Shown here one piece after another: positions 49,840 through 58,087 of a stretch of DNA of 64,000 nt (its first letter is position 1; each line of letters begins with the position of its first letter). A program made the translations under genes and the position numbers. The notes under the pieces were generated by a model. That model did no database searches, was not told the origin of the DNA, and saw nothing but the letters and a program-made list of their open reading frames with translations. The DNA lies in contig CAJUAF010000010.1 of the NCBI GenBank assembly GCA_910584365.1, positions 1 to 64,000 on the forward strand, read 5' to 3'. Origin of the DNA: an uncultured Muribaculaceae bacterium. GTDB lineage: Bacteria > Bacteroidota > Bacteroidia > Bacteroidales > Muribaculaceae.

Positions 49840-50694
49840 ATGAAATTCCTGAAACTTATTCCGCTTCTGTTGCTCCCCGCTGTCGTTCTCCCCTCCTGCT
49901 CGGATGATGATAACGAGCGCGACAACACGGCAACGCTCACCCTGCCCACAACAACCAACTTTATCGCTTCCTACGATAACACAACCGGCACTCTGAACTC
50001 CCTTCCCGGAGCCTCTTTCAATATTACCGTAAACTATTCGGCCTCCACTTATCAGGTCTCGGTCAGCGACCTGCAGTATGCTCCCGGTCAGGTAGCAACC
50101 TCCTTTGTACTTCCCGAACTGCATTACGCAGTCACAAACGACGGATGGGAAATGGAACATGAGGGGGACATCAAAGTCGATGCCTCCAACGGAGTCAGCA
50201 CTATCTCCGACCTGAAAGTGGTCTTCAATCTCCGCGCCACCGGCGACCAGACTCTTGTGGCCCTGTCGTTCACAATCGACCATCGCTACGACATCAACAC
50301 CGTCCTGGTCCAGAATGTATTTGTCGGGACAACCTCTTCGGTGGATATGACCGACCCCACCGACAAACCGTTCTCCACCAAGAATCCCCAGTATTTTGTC
50401 CAAATTGACAAGACAGGGAAAACCGCTACCCTCAGAATCGCCTATCCCCAGTTCGTGGCCACAATGCCTACATCCATCCAGGTCATGGATTTCCCCGGCA
50501 TCCCTCTCACCATCACCCGCGAAGGCTTCAGCCTCAACGCCAGCGAGATAATTCCGGAAATCAAGGGCACCCCCTATCCCAACTTCAAGATTACCAATCT
50601 CCATGCTACTGTGGAAACCGGGGATGACTTCGACCTTACTTTCGAGTGTGAACATTTCAACCGCCGCGTTACCGTGGAAGGCACGGCCTATTGA
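49840..50694 (+). CDS. Beta-rich lipoprotein partner of the TonB receptor
   Basis: A 284-residue lipoprotein with lipobox LPSC at 17-20 (Cys20) after a hydrophobic signal. The rest alternates polar and hydrophobic residues and is rich in Thr, Asn and Asp, as in Bacteroidetes beta-sandwich or calycin-like surface lipoproteins. The start at 49840 places a normal signal peptide; the frame is open 16 codons upstream. It lies 84 nt after the receptor gene and is probably co-transcribed. I do not recognise the family; a ligand-binding role is inference. Confidence 0.7.
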   Translation: MKFLKLIPLLLLPAVVLPSCSDDDNERDNTATLTLPTTTNFIASYDNTTGTLNSLPGASFNITVNYSASTYQVSVSDLQYAPGQVATSFVLPELHYAVTNDGWEMEHEGDIKVDASNGVSTISDLKVVFNLRATGDQTLVALSFTIDHRYDINTVLVQNVFVGTTSSVDMTDPTDKPFSTKNPQYFVQIDKTGKTATLRIAYPQFVATMPTSIQVMDFPGIPLTITREGFSLNASEIIPEIKGTPYPNFKITNLHATVETGDDFDLTFECEHFNRRVTVEGTAY

Positions 50695-50769
50695 TTCCAA
50701 GCCGGATAATCCTCCTCTCTCTCCAACCTCCCTCTTTCCGAAATTCTCTCACCCAACTCCAAGCGAACA

Positions 50770-52005
50770 ATGATGATGACGAATACTGGTAAGCGTAAAA
50801 TCTGTATTGTGACAAGTACCCGCGCCGACTGGGGACTTTTGAGCGGCGTCGCCCGCGAACTCCGGGACAATGAGGCCGTGGAACTGCAGATTGTCGCTAC
50901 CAATATGCACCTGAATCCGAATTACGGCATGACCGTCAACGAAATAATCGAAGACGGCATGACTGTCAACGAGTGTGTGGAGATGAACTCCAAGTCCGAC
51001 TCCCCCCATCATACGGCCATTGCTACCGGCAAATGCCTGGAAGGGATGGCCCGGGCTTTTCACAAACTCAAGCCCGACCTGCTGGTGATTCTCGGAGACC
51101 GCTACGAGATGCTCGCCGTGGCGACGGCAGCCACCATCATGAGGATTCCTATCGCCCATATCGCGGGGGGCGAGATTTCGGAAGGAGCTTTCGACGACAA
51201 CATCCGCCACGCCCTGACAAAACTCTCCACCATCCACTTCACAGCCACGGACGCCTACCGCAACCGGGTGATTTCCATGGGAGAGGATCCGGCGCGGGTG
51301 TTCAACGTAGGCTCACTCGGTGTCTATAACATCCTCAACGAGCCGGTGCTGTCAAAGACCGAACTGGAAGCCTCCATCGGGATGGAAATCAACGCATCCA
51401 CCCTGCTTGTCACCCTCCATCCGGCCACGATGGATATCGTCCCCGTGGCTGAACGGTGTCAGGCTCTTCTGGACGCTCTCGATAGTTTTGTCCTTTCCCG
51501 AATCATCTTCACTTATCCCAACAACGATCCGGAAGGGGAGGTAATCATCCGGATGATCAACGACTACGCCGCCAGAAATCCCAAACGCACAGTTATAGTC
51601 CCCTCCCTGGGGCGCCACCGTTATATCTCGGCACTGCATTATGTCAGCGCTGTGGTCGGGAACTCCTCCAGCGGTATCGTGGAAGTACCTACAATGAGAA
51701 TACCTACCGTCGACATCGGAATCCGCCAGCAGGGCCGGATTGCCGCATCTTCGGTAATCCACTGCGGAGGAGAAGCCGAGGAGATACATCAGGCCATTTC
51801 TTTCGCACTTTCCCCCGCCGGCAAACGGCTTGCCCTGGAGACAGACAATCCATACGCCCGGCGCGATACAGTCAGACGCATAGTAGATACCCTGGTAACA
51901 ATCCGTCCGGAGAAACTTACCGCCAAACGGTTCGTGGATCCCTATCCCATCCTGAACGTTCCCGCCAATATGATACAGGAACAGGAGGATCCCCATTATC
52001 TGTAA
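50770..52005 (+). CDS. NDP-sugar 2-epimerase, NeuC/LegG type (hydrolysing)
   Basis: A 411-residue GT-B-fold enzyme that removes the nucleotide and epimerises C2 to give the mannose-configured sugar used for nonulosonic acid synthesis (ManNAc from UDP-GlcNAc, or the diNAcBac-derived precursor of legionaminic acid). Motifs are VTSTRADWGLLSGV near 14-27, ILGDRYEMLAVATAA near 112-126, HIAGGEISEGAFDDNIRHA (in part) and GNSSSGIVEVP near 300-310. The next two genes favour legionaminic or a related acid over sialic acid. Start could be Met2 or Met3. Confidence 0.9.
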   Translation: MMMTNTGKRKICIVTSTRADWGLLSGVARELRDNEAVELQIVATNMHLNPNYGMTVNEIIEDGMTVNECVEMNSKSDSPHHTAIATGKCLEGMARAFHKLKPDLLVILGDRYEMLAVATAATIMRIPIAHIAGGEISEGAFDDNIRHALTKLSTIHFTATDAYRNRVISMGEDPARVFNVGSLGVYNILNEPVLSKTELEASIGMEINASTLLVTLHPATMDIVPVAERCQALLDALDSFVLSRIIFTYPNNDPEGEVIIRMINDYAARNPKRTVIVPSLGRHRYISALHYVSAVVGNSSSGIVEVPTMRIPTVDIGIRQQGRIAASSVIHCGGEAEEIHQAISFALSPAGKRLALETDNPYARRDTVRRIVDTLVTIRPEKLTAKRFVDPYPILNVPANMIQEQEDPHYL

Positions 52006-52047
52006 TTAATCCATATTTTGTCGTCCAACACAATTCATCATAGGAAT

Positions 52048-52803
52048 ATGACAGATTATATCCGCGGCATCAGGCCGTTGTTTGTCATTCCTGCCCGGGG
52101 TGGCAGCAAAGGGATTCCGCGGAAAAATATCGCTGACCTCGGGGGGCGCCCCCTTATCGCATATACCCTCGACGCGGCCCGGGAAACGCTTGAAAAGTAT
52201 TTTCCTTCTGACGTAAGCGCGGAAAAGCAAAGAATCATCGTCTCGACCGATTCCCCGGAAATCGCATCCGTAGCTGAATCGGAAGGGACTCCGGTGCCGT
52301 TCCTGCGTCCGGCTGAACTCTCCACCGACAGAGCCGGTTCGCGCGAGGTGATTCTCCACGCGATGGATTATGCCGCGGACGCCGGAATCGAATATGACTG
52401 CGTGGTACTTCTCCAGCCGACATCGCCGTTCCGCCGTGCTTGCCATGTGGGGGAAGCTCTGTCTCTGTTCCGTCCCGGCGAGACAGACATGGTGGTATCC
52501 GTCTGCGAGACTTCAGCCAATCCTTATTACAACTGCTTCGAGACAGACGCCGACGGGTTTCTGCATATTTCCAAAGGAGAGGGAATGCTCACACGCCGCC
52601 AGGACGCTCCCCCGGCCTGGGAATACAACGGCGCCATCTACGTAATCGACCCCGACGCTCTGCGCCGTATGCCCCTGGGAGCATTTCCCCGCAGGATTCC
52701 TTACCCGATGACCCGCGAGGATTCCGTGGACATCGACGCGCCGCTGGACCTTGTCGTGGCCCGGGTCCTGATGCAGCGGCAAAACCCGGAGACCAGTCAT
52801 TAA
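52048..52803 (+). CDS. CMP-nonulosonate cytidylyltransferase (NeuA/LegF family)
   Basis: A 251-residue enzyme that activates the nonulosonic acid as CMP-sugar. Motifs are the CTP loop IPARGGSKGIPRKNI near 13-27, the IVSTDSPEIASVAE segment, LLQPTSPFR near 123-131 and the metal-binding EDSVDIDAPLDL near 230-241. Normal length lacks the C-terminal hydrolase domain of some NeuA proteins. The ATG at 52048 is chosen; an upstream ATG (52018) adds ten codons of non-protein-like leader. It follows the epimerase by 42 nt. Confidence 0.93.
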   Translation: MTDYIRGIRPLFVIPARGGSKGIPRKNIADLGGRPLIAYTLDAARETLEKYFPSDVSAEKQRIIVSTDSPEIASVAESEGTPVPFLRPAELSTDRAGSREVILHAMDYAADAGIEYDCVVLLQPTSPFRRACHVGEALSLFRPGETDMVVSVCETSANPYYNCFETDADGFLHISKGEGMLTRRQDAPPAWEYNGAIYVIDPDALRRMPLGAFPRRIPYPMTREDSVDIDAPLDLVVARVLMQRQNPETSH

Positions 52804-52820
52804 CAGCCATACAGATTTCC

Positions 52821-53888
52821 ATGAACAGCAAGGAATTCAACCAGGAACTCCACATCATCGACAAGCGCGCCTCCATCCTCGACGCGCTCAACATGATGAA
52901 CGCCATCACCGACGGGGTGATGACGCTCATCGTGACGAAAGAAAACGGAATCGTGGACGGCACCGTCACCGACGGTGACATCCGCCGCGCTTTCCTCAAA
53001 GGCGCCACGCTTGAAAGCACAATCGCACGGGCCGCCAACAGGAACTTCTGTTCCATAGGACCCGACGGGCCGGTATGGAAAATAAAAGAGGCACGCCGAA
53101 AAGGTATCCGGCTGTTACCCGTCCTGGACGGGGAAGGGCGTCTGCTCAGGATGCTCGATCTTACCCGCGTCGATACAATGCTGCCGCTTTCGGCTATCCT
53201 TATGGCCGGAGGAAAAGGGGAACGCCTGCGCCCTATGACGCTGAAGACCCCCAAGCCTCTGCTGGAAATCGGCGGGATGCCGATCATCGACTACAATGTC
53301 AGGAACCTGTCGCGGGCCGGAATCACCGATGTGACGGTCACTGCCCGCTATCTTGCCCAGCAGATCATAGACCACTTCTCGCGGCCGGTCTTCGGTATCG
53401 ACGTGAAGTGTGTGGTCGAGGAGGAACCCCTGGGCACTATCGGGGCGGCCTCGCTCGTCAGCCGGCCTGATGAGGGGGACACACTGGTGATGAATTCCGA
53501 TTTGCTGACAACTCTTTCCCTTGAAGAGATGTTTTTATTTCATAAGGCGGAAGAAGCAGACGTCACCGTGGCGGCCATCCCCTACACGGTCTCGGTACCA
53601 TACGCCATCCTCGCTACCGAAGGGAGGCGGATTCTTTCACTGGAAGAAAAACCGGCCTATTCCTATTTCGCCAATGCCGGAATCTACATCTTCTCAAACC
53701 GGCTGCTGAACACTATTCAGCCCGGGGTCCCGACTGACGCACCCGACCTTATAGAGCGCGCCATAGCCGGAGGGAAGAAAGTAGTATATTTCCCCATTGA
53801 CGGCACCTGGATTGACATCGGCTCGCCGTCCGACTTCCGCCACGCCGAGGAACTCATGCGCCATCACCGGGCGATGGGCCGCATCTGA
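52821..53888 (+). CDS. CBS-domain sugar-1-phosphate nucleotidyltransferase (PtmE/LegX-like)
   Basis: A 355-residue protein. Residues 10-120 contain two CBS domains (DGTVTDGDIRRAFLKGA, RLLPVLDGEGRLLRMLD). Residues 125-350 form a nucleotidyltransferase with AILMAGGKGERLRPMTLKTPKPLLEIGG (in part: MAGGKGERLRPMTLKTPKPL), VMNSDLLTT and FPIDGTWIDIGSPSDF. This architecture matches PtmE/LegX, a glucosamine-1-phosphate guanylyltransferase of CMP-legionaminate pathways. It starts 17 nt after the cytidylyltransferase gene. The sugar-specific steps (dehydratase, aminotransferase, acetyltransferase, synthase) are not in the window. Confidence 0.9.
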   Translation: MNSKEFNQELHIIDKRASILDALNMMNAITDGVMTLIVTKENGIVDGTVTDGDIRRAFLKGATLESTIARAANRNFCSIGPDGPVWKIKEARRKGIRLLPVLDGEGRLLRMLDLTRVDTMLPLSAILMAGGKGERLRPMTLKTPKPLLEIGGMPIIDYNVRNLSRAGITDVTVTARYLAQQIIDHFSRPVFGIDVKCVVEEEPLGTIGAASLVSRPDEGDTLVMNSDLLTTLSLEEMFLFHKAEEADVTVAAIPYTVSVPYAILATEGRRILSLEEKPAYSYFANAGIYIFSNRLLNTIQPGVPTDAPDLIERAIAGGKKVVYFPIDGTWIDIGSPSDFRHAEELMRHHRAMGRI

Positions 53889-53925
53889 GGCAACCCGATA
53901 AACGAAAACTGTAATGAACTGAACA

Positions 53926-55290
53926 ATGGCAGATTCAAACTTCATAGATTACGTCAAGATTTTATGCCGCAGCGGAAAAGGGGGAGCAGGCTCCCGTCAT
54001 TTCTACCGGGCGAAATATGTTCCCAAAGGTGGACCCGACGGAGGGGACGGAGGCCGCGGAGGCCACGTGATTCTCCGCGGAAACAAAAATATGTGGACGC
54101 TGCTTCCGCTCAAATACCGCCGCCATGTCTTCGCCGGCAACGGCCAGAGCGGCTCGGGGGGACGCAGTTTCGGCAAGGACGGCGAAGACCAGATTATCGA
54201 AGTCCCCTGCGGAACGGTTGTTTTCGATGCCGAGACGGGGCAGTTCCTCTGCGAAATCACCTATGACGGCCAGGAAATCAAGCTCCTCAAGGGGGGGAAA
54301 GGGGGCCTGGGCAACTGGCATTTCAAATCGGCCACGAACCGTACTCCCCGCTATGCGCAGCCGGGAGAGCCGGCCGTGGAGCGGAGCGTTATCCTGGAGC
54401 TGAAACTGCTCGCCGACGTCGGCCTCGTGGGCTTCCCCAACGCCGGCAAGTCGACATTGCTCTCCTCCCTGTCGGCCGCCCGCCCCAAGATTGCCGACTA
54501 TCCTTTCACTACGATGGAACCGCAACTGGGTATCGTGGAATACCGCGGCAACCGTTCGTTCGTCATGGCCGACATCCCGGGGATTATCGAAGGAGCAAGC
54601 GAAGGGAAGGGCCTCGGGCTCAGATTCCTGCGTCATATAGAGCGTAATGCCGTACTGCTTTTCATGGTTCCGGCCGATGCCGACGATATCGCCCGGGAAT
54701 ATGAGATTCTCCTGGAAGAACTGCGCAAGTTCAATCCTCAGCTGATGGACAAGGAGCGTGTCCTGGCCATTTCGAAGAGCGATATGCTCGACCAGGAACT
54801 GAAAGACGCCATTGAACCGACACTTCCGGACGATGTTCCCCATGTCTTTATCTCCGCTGTGACCGGCGAGGGTCTGACCGAACTGAAAGATGCCCTCTGG
54901 CGTGCGATAACCGATGACGCCAACCGCATCGAAGAGACCCCCATCACCCACCGTCCGCTCGACGGTCATCACCGTGTGCCGCAGGAAGACGAATTCATTT
55001 TCTCTCCCTCGCCTGTCGCTGAGGAAGAAGCTCCCGACGCCGGAGGCCGTATGCTCGACGATATCGAATATGACGATGGCGGCGACTGGGACGATGACTT
55101 CGACGATCTCGACCCCGAAGCGGAATATCCTGATGGCGCTTATCCCGATGACGATGACGCCTCGGACGCCACCCTCCCTGACAGTACCTCGGCCGATGAG
55201 GATGATGACCCCGTTTCCCCTGCCGATGCCGCCGCATACGACAGTGCTTACGAAGTCGACGAGACCGGTTTCCCCCGCAAACGCAGATAA
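53926..55290 (+). CDS. obgE: Obg GTPase with long acidic tail
   Basis: A ribosome-associated GTPase that controls 50S assembly and stress responses. The 454-residue protein has the glycine-rich Obg domain (1-157: GGPDGGDGGRGGHV, GKGGLGNWHF), a G domain (G1 GFPNAGKST at 169-177; G3 DIPGIIEGASEGKGLG; G4 variant SKSD) and a C-terminal tail of about 100 residues that is almost entirely Asp, Glu, Ser and Pro. The usual Obg tail is shorter. It probably shares a transcript with the preceding sugar genes and is followed by a strong terminator. Confidence 0.97.
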   Translation: MADSNFIDYVKILCRSGKGGAGSRHFYRAKYVPKGGPDGGDGGRGGHVILRGNKNMWTLLPLKYRRHVFAGNGQSGSGGRSFGKDGEDQIIEVPCGTVVFDAETGQFLCEITYDGQEIKLLKGGKGGLGNWHFKSATNRTPRYAQPGEPAVERSVILELKLLADVGLVGFPNAGKSTLLSSLSAARPKIADYPFTTMEPQLGIVEYRGNRSFVMADIPGIIEGASEGKGLGLRFLRHIERNAVLLFMVPADADDIAREYEILLEELRKFNPQLMDKERVLAISKSDMLDQELKDAIEPTLPDDVPHVFISAVTGEGLTELKDALWRAITDDANRIEETPITHRPLDGHHRVPQEDEFIFSPSPVAEEEAPDAGGRMLDDIEYDDGGDWDDDFDDLDPEAEYPDGAYPDDDDASDATLPDSTSADEDDDPVSPADAAAYDSAYEVDETGFPRKRR

Positions 55291-55335
55291 TCGCCTCATC
55301 TTTCGGCAATTTTCCTATTTCTGCCTGACTTTTAG

Positions 55336-55382
55336 AAAAAACTCCGCTATACCTGTTTCAACAGGCTTAGCGGAGTTTTTTT
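55336..55382 (+). terminator. Strong intrinsic terminator after obgE
   Basis: AAAAAACTCCGCTA (55336-55349) pairs with TAGCGGAGTTTTTT (from 55368), and the inner CCTGT (55352-55356) pairs with ACAGG (55361-55365). The 3' side runs into seven or more T residues. The AT-rich flanks make it also active in the reverse direction. Confidence 0.9.
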
Positions 55383-55414
55383 ATTGCGGATTAGGGTGAG
55401 AAGAAAAAAATCGC

Positions 55415-55422
55415 TATCTTTG
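55415..55422 (+). promoter_or_regulatory. -7 element of the DUF4878 gene promoter
   Basis: TATCTTTG matches TAnnTTTG exactly. Transcription would begin near 55428, giving a leader of about 95 nt. No -33 TTTG with normal spacing is present. It follows the obgE terminator and probably drives the next three exported-protein genes. Confidence 0.6.
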
Positions 55423-55523
55423 CAACATGACAGATGCGCATCTGTCCTCAATAGTATTGAAAGTAAGACATAGACCATCATTTCTAACCTCGGGCGTGAA
55501 CCGTCCGAAAAAACTTTTTCCAC

Positions 55524-55931
55524 ATGAAAAAACTTACCGCTGCACTTGGCCTCTGCCTCGCATTGGCTTTCTCAATCCTGATGACCTCCTGCAACGGCGG
55601 GGCAGACCACTCCAACCCTCAGAGCGTGGCCGAGGCCGCTCTCGCCTGTTACGACAGCCGGGACTACGCCTCCCTCAAAGCACTTGTCAATCCAGCCAAT
55701 GAGAGCCTGCTCAAGGAGATGGACCGCATGATAGAGTATGCGGCAAAATCCGACAGTGAGCCTGAGAAAATCGAACGCTCGTTCAAGGAAATCAAGGACG
55801 GACTGTCGGGCTATCCTTTGTCCGAGAACAGCGTCTCCGCAAAAGTAAAATTCGAGTCCCCGAAATATCCCGGCTCCGTGGTGCTTGAGAAAGTGGACGG
55901 CAAATGGTACTTTGAGAAGTTCGGATACTGA
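55524..55931 (+). CDS. DUF4878-type lipoprotein
   Basis: A 135-residue lipoprotein: signal peptide with lipobox MTSC (Cys23), then a small alpha+beta domain of the NTF2-like DUF4878 group (SVAEAALACYDSRDYASLKALV near 34-55, and a C-terminal strand pair VVLEKVDGKWYFEKFGY). It is anchored to a membrane. Such proteins often bind small ligands, but none is known here. It is the first gene after the promoter at 55415. Confidence 0.8.
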   Translation: MKKLTAALGLCLALAFSILMTSCNGGADHSNPQSVAEAALACYDSRDYASLKALVNPANESLLKEMDRMIEYAAKSDSEPEKIERSFKEIKDGLSGYPLSENSVSAKVKFESPKYPGSVVLEKVDGKWYFEKFGY

Positions 55932-55946
55932 TTTTAGCGCTGTTCC

Positions 55947-56750
55947 ATGATGAAAAAACTGATTATCGCAGCACTGACGGTCCTTGCATCCGTTGCAGGG
56001 ACCTCCGCCCAGGGCTTTTTTGACGACAAGGTGTTTGACAAGCCCGTTCCCCACAAAAGCTCATACGACAACGATTTCTGGCACCTCAAAAGCATCAGCC
56101 GGACAGGAAGCTATACCGAAGTGGTCCTGGAATACACAGACCCCTTCCGCAATGCGGGGAGCTGGACCCAGATGGCCCTGGACGATATGCTCATCGACCA
56201 GGCGACGGGGAAAAAATATCCCCTGATGCTTTCCAGCGGGATACCCCGCTATCCGCACCGCTACACCTGGCAGGAAATAACCAATGACATCCGGATGACC
56301 GTCTCGCTCTACTATCCTCCTCTGCCTGAAAGCGTAAAAACGGTGAAATGGGGTCCGCTCTATGATATCGAACTCGGGAACGTCCCGGTAAAACAGGAGG
56401 GTATCACCCGCTTTTTCCATGACAGGAAAAACAAGGACGGATGCGCGGAACTTCTGGCAGTCTATGACGACGGTACATATACCATGCTGGTATTTGGCGT
56501 CACATCCAACGGCTACGATTATAAGGCTTTTTACAACCCCTCTCACATGGCGCTCAGGGATAAAGCCACGGGCAAGACATTGGCTCCGATCGGGTGCGGA
56601 GGACTGCCGGAATATCCTGAAACGATGATTGTGGGGCGGGGGGAAACAGTCGGCTTCTATGTATCCTTCCCGTCAATCCGTGCCCAGGGCATCGAAGCGG
56701 TCGATTTCGACTATGACTACTGGTCCATACAGAATATCTCCATCCACTGA
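55947..56750 (+). CDS. Exported protein of unknown function
   Basis: A 267-residue protein with a signal peptide (MKKLIIAALTVLASVAGTSA from residue 2, cleavage before QGFFDD). The mature part is rich in aromatic residues and beta-strand pattern, with paired motifs DNDFWHLKSISRTGSYTEVVLEY and FDYDYWSIQNISIH (in part) at its two ends, suggesting an internally repeated fold. I recognise no family. It is 15 nt after the DUF4878 gene and 47 nt before the SH3 gene, so the three are likely one operon. Confidence 0.65.
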   Translation: MMKKLIIAALTVLASVAGTSAQGFFDDKVFDKPVPHKSSYDNDFWHLKSISRTGSYTEVVLEYTDPFRNAGSWTQMALDDMLIDQATGKKYPLMLSSGIPRYPHRYTWQEITNDIRMTVSLYYPPLPESVKTVKWGPLYDIELGNVPVKQEGITRFFHDRKNKDGCAELLAVYDDGTYTMLVFGVTSNGYDYKAFYNPSHMALRDKATGKTLAPIGCGGLPEYPETMIVGRGETVGFYVSFPSIRAQGIEAVDFDYDYWSIQNISIH

Positions 56751-56797
56751 CTATAACCTCAATGAAACGGGATATAACTCCTTCAAAAGATTCCCTT

Positions 56798-57457
56798 ATG
56801 AAAAAATTTCTAATGATGGCTGTTGCTGCCGCGGCAACCATCGGAATGCAGGCCCAGATCCTGGTGTCCGTCACTAAAGACAATATCAATATGCGGGCTT
56901 CGGCCGGCACCACGGCCCAGATCGTAGGGAAAGCCCGCACCGGCATGGTTTTCGAGAAAGGAACCGACGGAAACGGCTGGACCGAAATCATCTCCCCCGA
57001 CGGTAAAAGCGCCTATATCAGCAGCAGATTTATCGACTCCCTGACTCCTGATGAAGTTAAGGTCTACAAAGCCAAAGACCTGATGGTTACGCCGGCTGAG
57101 GCGTCCGAGGCCAGCTACGAAGGCGCATATCTTATCAATCAGTCATTGTCGGGAGGGGAAAGCAACTCTTCCTGGATTTTCTACGGAGCCACCGATGGCG
57201 AATCCGGCCCGGTATCGGCGTGCAACATCGAGCAGCTCACCTATAACGATGGCCGTATGCGGACCAACCAGACCTTCTACAAAGGAGTGCGCAAAGGATG
57301 GTATATCCTCCTTACCGACACAACCGATGAAGAGGGCAAAGTGGAGGATCATCTCGAATCTCCCATTGTTGTCTACCCCTCTTTCTCCATGAACCGCGGA
57401 GCTTTCGTAAACGGCGTTCTCTATCCCGATATGCAGGACACCGACAACTGGGAGTGA
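56798..57457 (+). CDS. Exported SH3-domain protein
   Basis: A 219-residue protein with a signal peptide (MKKFLMMAVAAAATIGMQA) and an N-terminal bacterial SH3 domain (VTKDNINMRASAGTTAQIVGKARTG, GNGWTEIISPDGKSAYISSRF, quoted in part: NINMRASAGTTAQIVGKA) at about residues 24-82, which usually binds peptidoglycan. The remaining 130 residues are acidic and unrecognised. The start at 56798 gives the signal peptide; the frame is open 12 codons upstream. A terminator-like hairpin follows at 57513. Confidence 0.82.
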   Translation: MKKFLMMAVAAAATIGMQAQILVSVTKDNINMRASAGTTAQIVGKARTGMVFEKGTDGNGWTEIISPDGKSAYISSRFIDSLTPDEVKVYKAKDLMVTPAEASEASYEGAYLINQSLSGGESNSSWIFYGATDGESGPVSACNIEQLTYNDGRMRTNQTFYKGVRKGWYILLTDTTDEEGKVEDHLESPIVVYPSFSMNRGAFVNGVLYPDMQDTDNWE

Positions 57458-57512
57458 TCTCCCCCAATCCCTAAGGTCTCCTCATAAAAAAGAGACATAT
57501 CGGTCCCCATCG

Positions 57513-57549
57513 GGCGCTGTGTCAGAATCCTGCATTTTGACACAGCGCC
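57513..57549 (+). terminator. Terminator hairpin of the shared GTGTCAGAAT family
   Basis: GGCGCTGTGTCA (57513-57524) and TGACACAGCGCC (57538-57549) form a perfect 12-bp stem, followed by TTATTTTG. The 5' arm and loop start (TGTGTCAGAAT) are the same as in the hairpin at 2649-2685 on the other strand. Confidence 0.7.
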
Positions 57550-57625
57550 TTATTTTGCGCCCGTATGGCGAATGGACTGTCATAATGGTCCGGGCAACGT
57601 TTCCGACGCAAGAATTCAGTTTTAT

Positions 57626-57657
57626 TTGGAATTTTGCCAAAAGTTGGTTAATTTTGT
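57626..57657 (+). promoter_or_regulatory. ssb promoter, placed at the start codon
   Basis: TTTG (57626-57629), 20 bp, TAATTTTG (57650-57657), a full consensus match. The ATG at 57662 lies four bases after the element, so the transcript would begin at or within a base or two of the start codon. Confidence 0.75.
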
Positions 57658-57661
57658 CGGT

Positions 57662-58048
57662 ATGTCTGTGAACAAGGTAATATTAGTGGGGAATGTCGGC
57701 AAGAACCCTGAGATACGGTATGTCGACAACCGACCGGTCGCCACGTTCTCCCTGGCGACCACCGAGCGCGGTTACCGCTCGGCCAACGGCGTGGAGGTGC
57801 CGGAACGCACGGAATGGCACAACATAGTGATGTGGGACCGCGCCGCCGAGACCGCCGAGCGATATATCACCAAAGGGACAAAGCTATATATCGAAGGGAA
57901 ACTGCGCACCCGCGACTGGCAGGATTTCAACGCCATCAAACGCAAAATCACGGAAATCGTGGTGGATTCCTTCGACATCCTTTCCCGTCCGACCCAGCAG
58001 ACTCCCCCGGCGCCGCCCTCCGACAGCCGTCAGGGGCTGCCGACATAA
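57662..58048 (+). CDS. ssb: Single-stranded DNA-binding protein
   Basis: A 128-residue OB-fold protein that coats single-stranded DNA in replication and repair. Residues 1-110 match Ssb (MSVNKVILVGNVGKNPEIRY, ATFSLATTERGYRS, TEWHNIVMWDRAAETAERYI, KGTKLYIEGKLRTRDWQD). The tail is Pro/Gln-rich but ends in RQGLPT, not the acidic DDDIPF-like tip that recruits partner proteins in classic Ssb. The promoter is placed so close that the message may be leaderless. A peptide transporter gene follows after 39 nt. Confidence 0.93.
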   Translation: MSVNKVILVGNVGKNPEIRYVDNRPVATFSLATTERGYRSANGVEVPERTEWHNIVMWDRAAETAERYITKGTKLYIEGKLRTRDWQDFNAIKRKITEIVVDSFDILSRPTQQTPPAPPSDSRQGLPT

Positions 58049-58087
58049 GTTCACATTCCCGGTAAGAAATCAATCATCATCCGATAA

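Noticed and set aside
53962..55299. 445-codon frame opposite obgE
   Set aside because: Produced by the repetitive Asp/Gly codons of obgE; no independent evidence.
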